Source: Hippophae tibetana
Taxonomy: Eukaryota > Streptophyta > Magnoliopsida > Rosales > Elaeagnaceae
DNA length: 64,000 bases
NCBI GenBank assembly: GCA_037013495.1
Contig: CM072803.1
Span: forward strand, 17,257,501 to 17,321,500
Reading direction: 5' to 3'
Shown: positions 26,287 through 38,488 of the stretch, piece after piece
How the letters are laid out: each line of letters opens with the position of its first letter
Position numbering within the stretch: position 1 is the stretch's first letter
Made by a program: the position numbers and the translations under genes
The notes under the pieces: generated by a model
Seen by the model: the letters and a program-made list of their open reading frames with translations, nothing else
What the model was told of the DNA's origin: nothing
Databases searched by the model: none

Positions 26287-28259
26287 TAGAGGTTGCCACC
26301 TTCATGATGGCTAAAGACCAACACAAATTGTGCTGCTTTTGGATCGTCATGCCTATCTAGTTGTGAGGGTATTTTTTAGACCTCAAGATCATTTGTTAGG
26401 GGATGTTTTTATATCACATTTGGGATCTCATATGCTTTTGATACATAACTAATGACAACCATCATGTGGTGAGGTATATTATCAATTTTGGTTGGAGTTA
26501 GACTCTATTTATGTTGTTGCCCTTTTTTGGACTAGGTCAATCCTAATGCCATGGAAATAGTATTATGCTTGAATTGAGTGCTTAAAAAAATTACTTCATT
26601 GAGTTTCACTATTCCCATATCTATAGAGAGAGTAATACGACAACTAATAATATAGTTTCTAGGTCTCTAGTATATGTACATCGACTTGGTGGTGAGATGT
26701 CTTATCATTTGTTAGGCTTTTCATTTATTTGGATGCTAACAACAAACATAAATATAAGTTATGTTAAAAATTGTTTTGTATTTTTTTATATTTAATAATA
26801 CTCGTAGTTAAAAAAATAAATGATAAAGATACTTAAGAGATGAAAACTTAATTGGGATGTTATGGTGCACTTATTGATACTTATCCACTACAAATTTTCA
26901 TTAAAATATATTCATTTACATTACAACCCACTCAATGAAAACTCAAACATAAACTTCAAGATCTTCAACGATTGCCTATTGCAAATAAAAATATCACGTT
27001 TTTGTTAATTTTTAGTTTTTATTTTGTATTCAAGAAGATATATCACTTGAAAAAGGAGGCAAAAATGAAAGAAAAGTGAGAATCAAATATGACTTTCAAC
27101 TAATAAAAGAATCATTTTTTTCAACAGTGGAAAAAATGAGAGCTCTTGAACAGTACCATAAACATATTATGAATGACAAACCTAAACTAGATTGTAAAAT
27201 ACCCTAAAATTGTAGTTGTGTGTTTCAACAACATTAAATTGGTGATAATTTCTCAAATGTATTTATTTTCAAGTTTTTCATATTTTTCCCTAATGTTTTG
27301 TTTTCATATATTCAATATACCTATTTTATAGAATTCATATATTTCATAACCAAAAAATTAGAGTATAAAGGTAAAATGTGGGGTATTTGGGTTCATTGTG
27401 TAAAGACTAATATATATATATATATATTCACCTATCAATATAAACCTACCTAGTACCAACCCCTTTTTTTTTAGAAATGGTACCTACTCTTTCTATGCAT
27501 TGAAAAGAGAAAAAAAAAGGGAATTGGTCCCGTTTGGTGAAGAGGCATGATGAATAATTAATACCTTAACCAATAAGTCTATTAATGGCGCCAATTTCCT
27601 ATCGAAAATCAAAACATGAGTGTTTAATTCTTTACAATAAACTCAAAACAATTTAAATGATTACTTAAATTATGTACAGAAATTTCACATGATTATTTTG
27701 TGATGATAATTTAATAAATTTATCTCCTAAATAAAATGTAAGATATTGAGTTTAGGTGGAAAAAGTTTTATATCTATCCATAAAATATTGAGTTTTTAAC
27801 AAATATTTCTAAAATATTTATAATTGTGTACAATTGTTAGCTTTCATTAACTAAATCAACCTAAACAAAACATGTGATGCCCCACGTGACTATTTTTAAA
27901 TTATTTTAATAATTAATTTTAGTTTAAGTTAAAGATATTAAAATAAATAAAAGAAAACTCTGAGTACAAGGGTCATGACCTCACTATGGTAGATTGACCA
28001 GGACATTTACTTGGTGGTGGAGGAAGATTGTGATGGCCATATTTCGAAAGTCTCTCTTTTTTTTTTTCTCCTTTTTTGTTTTTTTAAGAACACCTTGATT
28101 TATTTAATTTAAGATAGAATTACTGGGGGAGGTTTCAAAAGTGGAACATTCCAATTTTTTAAAAAATTATTTCTTATAATTTTATAATTATTATAAATGA
28201 ATGAATTTGTATTTTTATATGAAAATTATTATCCTAACCACAAATATAACATGTTAAAA
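26287..28259. other. Unassigned DNA
   Basis: No supported gene. There is a TA microsatellite at 27411-27428 and T-rich tracts near 28060. Some less AT-rich stretches (26290-26740) may be old repeat DNA, but no coding similarity is visible. Confidence 0.45.
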
Positions 28260-29250
28260 ATTAATAGTGACGTGGATTTCAATTATTAATTTATTGAAGT
28301 ATATAATCTAATTCAACTTTAAATTAATTAGTTAATTTATTTTGTAAATTATATTTAGTGTAAAAAAATTAAATAGGAAAATCAAAAGAACTCTAAAATA
28401 ATTAATTCTATTTAAATAGATTTAAAATTTATAAATTATTTCTTAGTTAAAATTTATAAAAAAAAAGTCAATATATTTACTCATAAACATTATAATAATT
28501 GTATACATTATGAAATTTAAAGAGAAAAGAAAAAGTGTGTTAAATATGTCTTAAATTTTAATATATTTTCTAAATTATATTTATTGTAAAAAATAATTGA
28601 TTCTATCCAAATAGATTTAAAACTTATAAATTATCTTTTAAAAATTTAATTTAAAAGGATAAATTAAAACACTCATGGAAATGTATATTATTGTAGAATT
28701 AAAAAAATAAAATATCATAGATATGTGTTAAATTACATGTAGTGTAAAAAATAATTGATTCTATATATTAATTATATATTTTAATGTGAGAATTAAAAAG
28801 GAAAATGCCCCTAAAATAATTGATTTATGTTAATAAAATTAAAATTTGTAAACTCAAAAATTTAAAAAAATAAAAATCAAAATACTCATAAACATTATAA
28901 TAATTTTATATAATTATGAAATTAAAAGGAAAAAATTAAAAACATATTAAATATGTATTAAATTTTAAATTATTTTCTAAATTAGATTTAATGTAGAAAA
29001 TAATTAATTATGTATATTAATTATATTTTAGTGGAAAAAGTAAAAAGAATATGGAAAGACTCATAAAATAATTGATTATTATTAAAGAGTTAATGAATTT
29101 GATAAGTATCATTTAATATATGGATAGATTTAAAATTTATAAATTCTAGTAGTGAAATTTTAAATGTAAAAATCAAAAGAATCATATCATTATAATAATT
29201 GTTTATTATTGCGAAACGATAAAATCAAAAATATCATAAATATGTGTCAA
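28260..29250 (+). repeat. Degenerate AT-rich tandem-like repeats
   Basis: Several motifs recur in the same order at irregular spacing of about 160-250 bp. These are taaattatatttagtgtaaa (28346) with variants at about 28572, 28731 and 28980; aataattgattctat; tagatttaaaatttataaatt; and actcataaacattataataatt. This is an old, eroded array of a roughly 240-bp unit or nested copies of an AT-rich repeat. Confidence 0.55.
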
Positions 29251-30407
29251 ATTAATATAATTAAAAAAAGTTACAATTTACAAAATGTGATTAAAAAAGT
29301 TATAAAATACTATCTTCTACTTGATTTTATAATTTTATAATGCGTCCAATATTTTAAAAAAATTAACTTTTTATAATTTCTTCTTCTCATTATGAATATT
29401 ATGTATATTGAATGTGTTAAAGTATTAATATAAATCTTATACACAAGTAACATGATATCAAAGTAATTATATCTTTTACGTTTTAATTTGAAAATATCTT
29501 GTGTAACCATGTATATAGGGAGGTATATAGTCATTTTGATAAATGTAATATTTAAATATTTTGAGTGAAAAATAAAATTCTATTTAATTTAATTATAATT
29601 TTGAAATTTGAAAGTAACTTTGAATTTCATGTTATTATTTGTCGTTCTATATTTCTTAGTACGAGATTATTAATCATTGATTTTGATTTTAGATTTTTTG
29701 TTTATATATTTTTATTTTTTTAAGTTGATAATGTCACAAAATCAAAGCAAGTAAAATCTAATAACCCTTAGACAATAAAAAATAAAATAACTTTTTATTA
29801 AATTCTATGTATTTTTAAAATATTTATATATCATTTAAATTAAATATATGATATCATATTAATTGTAATGTTTTAAATTAAATTTCTTCAAGTAGGACAT
29901 ATATTTTATTGGCTAGTATTATATAAACATGTTAATATATTTGTTACAAATCTATTACATTATAAACATAAAGTGTAGTTTACTTTTCAGGTAAGAAATA
30001 AATTTATCAAAATATTTTTAAATATGGTGACGTAGGTAGCATATGATCTTCTTCTTTTTTGTTAATATATAGTACTGTTATATAGACATTGTGAATATGA
30101 TTGCAATATTTAAAATATTTTAAGCATATTCGTGACATACATATTACGTTTTAGGTATGTAACTTAATCCCACTTTTAATATAAACACAAATTAAGATAT
30201 TCTTAAGTTTTTAATGTTTTTTTAACTTTAAATTTGTTAAATTTTTTATTTCAATGATTAAATAATTATCACAAAATATAAAAAATGTAATATTTAGTGT
30301 TAGAAAATTATAACTAAAACACAAGTAAATAAGATAATATATAACGGGGAGAAAATAAAAGAAAGTGAAAAATATAAATGTATAAAATATAATACTAAAA
30401 AATAATT
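29251..30407. other. AT-rich DNA before the gypsy element
   Basis: No protein-like ORF or defined repeat was seen. Confidence 0.5.
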
Positions 30408-30412
30408 ATATG

Positions 30413-30798
30413 TGCCAAGGTCATTAGAGGTAGTCAATCTAATTCTCACTGATGATTTCGAGTAAATCTAGAGATATGTGACCTGATGAACAAGATCTCG
30501 TCTATTGTTATCCAATTCGGCCCTATGTAACCTGGTAGGAGCAACCTCAAGATTACTACCTTCCTTTTTACCTAGAGGTATTTTGTGCAGCTTAGAAATA
30601 ACGACATATGATTTCTTTGTAATTTTATTATATATAGGTCAGTTTTGGCATCTCAAACAGAGCGTCTACCATTATAATGATGAAACCTATCCTTTATGTA
30701 TCTATATATACTTAACTAATAAGATGAATAAAGGATCTAAATTTTTCCTCTCTCTAATGTCTCTTTAAAATCCTAACATATTGACAATTCTCCAAATA
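30413..30798 (+). repeat. 5' LTR of the gypsy element
   Basis: About 386 bp starting tgccaagg and ending ccaaata. It aligns along its length with 38489-39231 once the MITE is removed, sharing ggtagtcaat, cctggtaggagc, ttacctagagg, attctattatatatagg-like blocks and attctccaaa. The terminal CA has decayed to TA here; the 3' copy keeps CA. Confidence 0.85.
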
Positions 30799-30799
30799 G

Positions 30800-30817
30800 T
30801 TGATGCTCACTGTAAGG
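30800..30817 (+). other. Primer-binding-site-like sequence
   Basis: ttgatgctcactgtaagg begins one base after the 5' LTR. It differs from the corresponding sequence of the second gypsy element (ttggcaccc plus actgtgggg) at six of 18 positions, all transitions, as expected from decay of methylated cytosines. Confidence 0.6.
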
Positions 30818-31719
30818 CCTTAAATCTTTATAATTCTTAGTTAGGATTTGAGACCTTTAATTTTATATATAAGGAGAATCAACCCATGTCATAGGAAAAA
30901 TCACTCATGTTGTCATGATTAATCATCACACCCATCCCAAATCACGAAACAATCCTGTCCACCCAACCCCTGAATTCGATCTCAATTATCATATATCTCA
31001 TGTCTCATATATAATCACACCACATCACGAACTGGGGTATGACTACGTATGGCCAAAAATACGTGAGAGTCAACTCGAGGCAACTAGAATGATCCCTCAT
31101 CCAACCATCTCAATTAGTTACAACTTTGAATCGTGTCTCTTGAAAGGGATGCTAAAATGAAAAACAAACATTACTAACAAATGACAAAACTATAACAAGC
31201 TTTATTATGTCACAAAACGATAATAAAGAACTCAAATCACATTTGATACAAGACAATTACTTAGAGTAGGCTAAAAGTTCATTTCAAATGGCCTATGAGG
31301 TCACACCATACAAGGAGATTGAAACAGATCTCTAGTGAACCTATGAGGTATCCTTACCAGTATCAACCTAATTCAACTTACAAGAAACTCATGCCTATGA
31401 CTTAAATTCAAGAACCAGTACACATGACCTATCAACACCCAATACAAACCACCTCCAAACATTTACAAAGACCACATAGTTTAGAAATCCATATTCCAAA
31501 GGGATACCAAGTACAACCTGAACCTTCTAACATTAAGTGGGATGATAGGTTTAAAAAGATGGAGGAAAAATGGAAGCAAAGATGAATGATTGATTGAAAA
31601 ATCAAGAAATTTTCTTCTTCTGAATGATATAAAGACAGTGTGCAACTAATTATCAGTGTCACTTTTTTTCTGATGACATTGAACTGGTAGCACAACCTCT
31701 TAAATTTTTTTCTCCAAAG

Positions 31720-33290
31720 TTAATCTTTATAAGGAAACAAAAGATCACATGACTCATGTTATTTATTTCAAAATGGCCATGGCTGTCATATGCTTGCTAG
31801 AGAATAAAAGAGATGCCATGTCTTGCAAGTTATTTACTACCACCTTCCAAGAAATGACAAAGAAATGGTTTATCAAATTACCTTTTAAGATTGTAAAGGA
31901 TTTCAATGGTCTAGTCAATTTTTTTGTCACCAACTACGTGTGTAATAATCCTATTAAGAAGGAATTGCACCATATATTTTCCATCGTCTAAGAGAATGAT
32001 GAGACAATGAAGACCTATATGAGAAGACTCAAAACAAAAAAAAGAGATCTCTTAATATCTAGACTCTATTGCTACCGAAGCTTTTCATGAGGGAATTAAG
32101 AGGGGTACTAATCTATTCATTGAGTTGACTAAAACTACTCTATATTCCCTAGAAGTAGTCTACAAAGAGGCCCATAAATTTGTCAACATGAAAAGGACGC
32201 TAAAAAAGCTCTTTGGTTTGGTCTTCCAATAAGCCTACCACTATTTAACAAAGAGGAAGAAAGGAAGACTTACATTGATAGATGCCTAATTCTACCTCAT
32301 TTTAACCTAGTAGCAGTATCTAAGGGAAGACTAAGGACTAGAGAAGAGACATATCTCTCTTTAGAGGCCTATAGTTACATGTATCTTTGGCCGATGCTAT
32401 AGAAAGGATTGAGAGAATGGATCAAGTAAGGCAGCTACAACCCAAGAGAGCCTTATTCCGAGCTATACCTTCCATAAAGACACATGTCAATGGAAGATTG
32501 GGTAACTTTTATCTAACAGATACTTGGGAGACTTGGTAGATAGAAATAAAGGTATAGGAAGAGAAAACATGGAGTTGAATCCTTGAAGGAGATTTATACC
32601 ACACGATTCTTTTCAATGGGAAGACAACAAACTCTAATCAGCTCCCATAAAGAGATGTACATGTAATCCATACCATACATTGAAGTCCTACAATGTCGGG
32701 CCACTCACACAATTCAAGAAAAATATAGCTAGTGAAGCCAGAGATACACACTAAACCATTTACACTCTTAGACAAGATATACTAGTGCTTTCTATTATTT
32801 TTAAATAAAGAGTGGTCTTACCACCTCACGATGATCCTTTGGTCATTATAGTTAAAATCGCACATTATGAGGTGTGTAGAATATTGATGAACAATTTTAG
32901 CCTTTTGGATTTTTTATACTTATATCTTCAAAAAATTTATACTTACTGACATTGTCGGACATGGGAATAGAACCCAAAGAAATTACGCTACAACAAATTC
33001 CATTGGTAGGTTTTAGTGGAAACGTGACTATGTTAGTTGGTATGATATGGCTCTTTGTATACATAGAAGGGGCCATTGTACTCACTAATTTTATAGTGTT
33101 AAATACCCTCACTTCTTATAATGCAATCTTAGGTCGACTCTAGGTCTAAAGGATGAGAGCTATCTCCTCTGCTTACCATAAATTTATCAAGTATCTCACA
33201 ATAGATAGGATAAAAGAAATGAAAGGAGAACAAGAGAAAGAGAGAAGTTGTTACAATTCTATTATGAAAAATGCATCATCTTTTGAATAG
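31720..33290 (+). pseudogene. Gypsy gag and aspartic protease remnant
   Basis: The gag domain is readable at 31745-32230: HVIYFKMAMAV, CKLFTTTFQEMTKKWFIKLP, then TMKTYMRRLK across a stop, the usual retrotransposon gag order ending in YKEAHKFVNMK. Protease-like sequence is at about 32825-33250, with DDPLVIIVKIAHYE, PLVGFSGNVTMLVG and SYNAILGRL. The expected catalytic D-[ST]-G site is replaced by a non-matching NNFS-like stretch. Multiple stops and frameshifts are present. Capsid-type gag packages element RNA and the protease would process it. This copy is inactive. Confidence 0.8.
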
Positions 33291-33407
33291 AAAATCATGA
33301 AAAAAGGGAAGAATTGAGGTGGAATGGAAAGCAATTAAAAAAATATTACTTATGAGGAATGAAAACATTTTGAATGAATATTTCGAGTATGAACACTTAT
33401 CTTGTGA

Positions 33408-34285
33408 AAAAATAATGTGATAACTCACAAGTATAAAGTGAGATAACCAAATGGATCCCATACTTAGGATGTAGCTATAAGAGGCGTGACACTCATCCTA
33501 AGAAAGGGTCTTGAGTTCGCAAAAGTGAACCCCCTCTTTGGGATGTACATGCGAGGGTAGGATTCAATTTAAACATTGTATGTCTCCTATTTTATGAAAA
33601 AATAACATGATATCTTTTAAGTATGGAGTAAGGTGGCCAAATAGATCCATCCTTTTAGGATGAGGGTATAAAATACGTGATGCCAATCCTAAGAAAGGGT
33701 CTTGAGTTCAAAAAAGTGAACACCCTCTTTGGGATGTACGTGCAATGGTAGGATTCAATTTTACCCTTATATGTCTCCTATCTTATGAAAAATAATGTGA
33801 TAATCCTGATGTATAGAATGAGGAGGCCAAATGGACCCCCGTTGGGATGCAGATACAAGAGGCATGGTGCCCTTCCAAAGAAAGGCTCTTAAATTCACAA
33901 AAGTGAACCCTTTATTTGGGATATACATGCAAGGATAGGATTTAATTTCACCCTTATATGTCTCCTATCTCAGGAAAATATAATGTGATAAACTCTAAAT
34001 ACAGAGTAAGGTGGCCAAATGGACCTGCCATTTGGGATGTAGGTATAAGAGGTGTGGCAATCATCCTAAGAAAGGATCTTGAGTTCACAATAGTGAAACC
34101 TCACTTTGAGATGTATATATGAGGGTAGGATTCAATTTTACCCTTATGTGTTTCTTATCTCACAAAAAAATAATGCAATAACCCCTAAGTATGGAATAGG
34201 GTGGCCAAATGGACCCACCCAATTGGGATGCAAGTATAAGAGGTGAGACACCTATCCCAAGAAAGAATCACGAGTTCATAAAAAT
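33408..34285 (+). repeat. 189-bp tandem array, about 4.6 units, inside the gypsy element
   Basis: The anchor ccaaatgga or a variant falls at about 33446, 33636, 33826, 34014 and 34204, giving a period of 188-190 bp. Each unit also holds aataatgtgataa, cctaagaaagggtcttgagtt, aaaagtgaac, gggatgtac and a tatgtctcctatct end. Units differ by scattered substitutions. The array lies between gag-pro and the antisense ORF. Tandem subrepeats of this kind in Tat-type elements are known seeds of satellite DNA. Confidence 0.92.
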
Positions 34286-35769
34286 GGACATGCACATTAA
34301 TTTTGAATTGTAGAAGTGCTATATTGCATGACAAGTGAAAAATAGAAAAAGCGACATGTTAATACAATTGGTGCCAATCATTACATATTATCTTTATAGG
34401 TGAGGATGCGAGCAGTACTCTTGAAAATAGATGTTTTATGAGTACCTTCTCTAGCACTATTTATTTCCAATACTTAACTAGTTTGTGGAGATCATTCCTT
34501 TCCTTTTTGTATTTATCTCGTTGGATATGTGTTTTGATCATATCATTGTATACACCCTTTAAATCTTATTCCATGGCTTCATAGTGTGCCTTGAGTCCAC
34601 AATGCTCTTAATCCACAAATTAAAAGTCTCCCGAGAAGTCCTCACTTCTCGTTCAAAGTTAATGACAAAGGACTATATAATAAAAACAAAACAACATTAT
34701 GGAAATTCAAAAATATATATTGGGACGAAAAACTACTTACATCAAGAACACATCTCGCCATTAAGTGCCATATCGTTCCTTTCTATCTCTTACGAGTTAC
34801 ATGCATAGTAAAACGATCAATAAGAACTCCGAAGTGATGATAAAGGTCATCCTAGACAACAGAATTTCCAAACATTATGTTTATAAATAAGCTATCCATT
34901 TACTATTTTGACCTCACTCAACAAGAACAAAGATTCCACCCATATACAACCTAACTTGTTCTAGTAAAGGGGTAATTCACTCTAAGTTTTAGACCTCATT
35001 GATTGGTCACTATTTACTTTAGTAACCCAACTTGTTCCACAATATCAGGGTGGATAGGTAAGCCAACATCGTTACCCAACTCCATGGTGGAAATAGATGG
35101 ATAGGTAAGTATGCATATTTACTGAACTATTTAATAGAGGCAAGGAAGCCAAGATAGCTCATAATCTGTTACACCAATATGGTAGACAGTAGAGATATTT
35201 GACTCATCTTGTCACTTAAGGATGGTGACATAGGGCCCTTCCTCTTATCTTTTGAAATGGCATTTGGGATGCAAGAAAAACACAAATATATTTCTATTAA
35301 ATCATTAAGGTTGACCTTTAAATACTCAATGATGTATAAATTATGTGACTTGGTTCCTTGCTAATACAAGCTGGTTTTTGGTTAATACGGGTTGGACTCA
35401 ATTTTCAGGCTATAGACTTAAAATCAAGATTGATTGTCAAGGAAATTTCAAGACTAAGGAGATCAAGTGACATAATACGACATATAAATAGAGGAGAAAT
35501 TACTAAGTGCATTTATATAGAATTCTACTAGAAAAATTCAAAGTGATAATATATTTATATTGTTCAAATACAACATAAATACCAGTTATACACACTTCAA
35601 AACATGTGACAAGTGTACAAAGAGCATTTACAAGAGAGCTATCGATTACATAGAAAAAGTAAACTCCTAAAATAGAAGGTTATCAATTGCTCAAGTATTG
35701 ATGGTGATATCATAAAAGCAAAAGGCTGCACTTTGAAAAGCCTACAAGAACAACTTAAAAAATTATATC
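34286..35769. other. Internal gypsy DNA without recognisable coding
   Basis: This is where pol would be expected. I find no reverse transcriptase, RNase H or integrase blocks on either strand. Confidence 0.6.
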
Positions 35770-38055
35770 CATTATAGGATGGCTTCTTTGACTAATTCCT
35801 TAACACGACCTCCTTGACTTGTTTCTTCCAAATGAGGTAATAGAAGTAAGGTGTTGGTAGGAGGTGAATTGCTCCTACTACTCTAAAAAACTCACATCAA
35901 TGTGAATTAGGGAACAATCAAGTCTAGCTTCCCAGCCTGATCTTCAAGCTACTTATCACAAAGCTCACCCAACTTCTATAAGCTTTAGTACACTCCACGT
36001 TTAAAGTCTCTACCAAGTTAGATAACAAGCTCATTTGCTCCATCAAAGAACTTACATAGTCCTTGAGGGAGCTCGCTATAGCATTGGCCTCATTACATTC
36101 TTCATCACAATGAGCTACCCTCAAACCCTACTCGTAAGAAAAGCTATCTGTTTTCTTTAGCTTTCAGATTGATCAAAGAATTCCCCTTTAAGCTCCAAAA
36201 TCTTGGCCTTGTTCTCAAGTAGGAGAGCATTTTTGTGCTCCACAGCCTTCTATTACCTTGCTATTTGCAAGCGACTATCTTACATCTTATGTTTATATGC
36301 TCTATGTGAGAACTTACCTTCTCTAGCCAATGCTAGAACCTAGTAAAATAAAAGTGTTAAAAAATAGTGAAGTGAAGAAACAAAGTGTAAAAGAAAAGTG
36401 AAATAGCGAAATGCAAAAGCGATGTGTAAGGATTTTACCTCCAAGAGATGATTGGTCATCATCTCCTTATTGAATGCCTATTCCACCTTACCGACTTATT
36501 TGACCTTAGCCTATGTGGAATCGCTACCCAAGTGACTATAGAGATCCTGCATTAAATTAGGTTGCTCAAGGATGCTCTCGTCAAAGTATATAACTAGGGT
36601 TTTTAATACCACAGTTTCCTTTAAGATGACCTTTTCAAATTCAAAATCGTTTAGGTTTATGGCTTAGATAAGGGTAGTTGAGGTTTCAATTATTTTCCTC
36701 TTCTTGGAGGTCGTAGCAAGTGGATGCAAGAAGGACGATTTGAGAATGTTTAATAGGTTGTTAAGGGTTGAAGGAATAATCTTAACATGTTCATCTTCTA
36801 AACAACTAGCTTTTCAGTCTACAAAGTTAATATTTAGGTAATCCTTGGCACTATGGACTCCAGGTCACAAGCAACAGACATATCTATTAGGTCCTTGAGA
36901 TCAATCTCTATGTAATCCATACTTGCAAAGTAAGAAAAATCCATTTGTTTATGATTCATATTATTAAACATACTTATAATCCTTCCCAAGTAACAAGACG
37001 TGTGCTTGCTAGTATAATCTGTCCATACACCAGAGTTCTTGAAGCAACTTGCCATCAAGATGTGCTTGTAGATCTCGTTGTTCTTATTTTCAAGAGAATG
37101 ATTCTTCTAAATTTTTCTTTACTATTAGGTCCTAAACTATTGAAGAGCTAACTGACACGAGGTTAGGATGTGTTAAAATTATGGTTCCACGAATAACAGA
37201 CTAGGAACTCTGCTCTATCAACATATATGTCACTTGTGCTGCATAAACACTTATTTTTTTCTAACCAGATGCACTATCAGGGAGTCTCAATATCAACTTT
37301 TGACCCACTAGGGTTGAAATATATTCCTTCCATGTGTGAAGGCTATTTTTCTTAAGGCTATACATACACTAAATATTTTTCCTTGTAAGGTTTACCCTGT
37401 GTTCTTATGCAACGACATAGAAGTATAATAAAGTTTGACATCCATTGGGATTGACTTGGGTTGGGCTGATGTCAAAAGTATTCAATATGCAAGCTAATGT
37501 TCTTAGAAATGGACACTTGAGTCCAAGTTTGAATGGTGCGGAGTGAATAACACCCCATCTCACAGGAGGATCGTCTACGTCATACAAGTGTTGAGGGACG
37601 ACCATTATTCCAACATAAGGTGGGATCCTTGGTTAGACTAGGTCGTCAACGCTTAACTCGTTAGGCATTTTCTCAATTTGGTGTTTATCCTTGTCCTTTG
37701 TGTAGACTCACCCTTTAATCGTACTTTTTTTTCTTTTTGCACTGTACCTTTGTCATCACGAGGATTCTTATAACATGTACTGGACCTTGTGAAGATGGGA
37801 TGGATGTGGGAAGCAAACTAGATAATGCGAGGATCGTTAGAATGCTTTCTTTTCCAAATGTGCTAGTTTCTTTACCACGATGTATCATGGCCTCGTGAGG
37901 TTATTGGGTATGAAAAGACCTAATTGGGTGTTAATGAACTCCCAAGATGGCTCTCAAGGTGTCCCTATCTTAAGAGGAATACTTTTATTACAACCTAGCG
38001 AAGGATTCTTAGAGATCATTTGGTGAGCTATAATTTTTTCTTTATCTAAAGACAT
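35770..38055 (-). pseudogene. Antisense ORF remnant of the gypsy element
   Basis: The minus-strand frame starts at an ATG at 38053-38055 (MSLDKEKIIAHQM) and is broken by stops. At 37605-37405 is an intact 66-codon block (VRWGVIHSAPFKLGLKCPFL, then FDISPTQVNPNG). It resembles the N-terminal domain of plant proteins annotated as putative gypsy-type transposon (Transposase_28). Nearer 36300-35924 is a charged, helix-prone region (VEHKNALLLENKAKILELKG; NEANAIASSLKDYVSSLMEQ) that looks like a coiled coil. Antisense ORFs between pol and the 3' LTR are known in Tat-lineage elements. Their role is unknown. Confidence 0.65.
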
Positions 38056-38488
38056 AGTAAAACCAAAATGAGAGTTATAGACAAGTTACCTAGAAAGTTG
38101 CATGATTATGGGTTGATGGATATTGGATGAATAGATTGGAATATTGAACAAGTTGAAAAACAAATCAAGTCGCACAAAAATTGTGCTATTTTCAAGCTTA
38201 GTCTAACAACAAACTGAGGATGATAAGTGCAACCTGAAGTATTGATTGAAGATTACACTAAGTTATGAGGATGTGGTTAATAGTAAAAAAGTAAAAGGTA
38301 AGGAAGATATTGATCGAAGAAGATGGAATGTTTATCTGGTTCTTAATTATTATATTAATTTCTCAAAATCAAGAGAATATTGGAGTTAATGTTTAATATA
38401 ATTTAGGTTATAAGTACACGATCCTAGCAACCTGGTACACCCCGTTCATACTGTGAATATAACATTTAGGCTTAATAGCTCATATATA

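Noticed and set aside
30505-30768. 87-codon ORF
   Set aside because: It sits entirely within the 5' LTR of the gypsy element and is not preserved as an open frame in the 3' LTR.
33408-34285. CRISPR-like regular array
   Set aside because: The 189-bp units are contiguous tandem repeats without spacers, in a plant retroelement.
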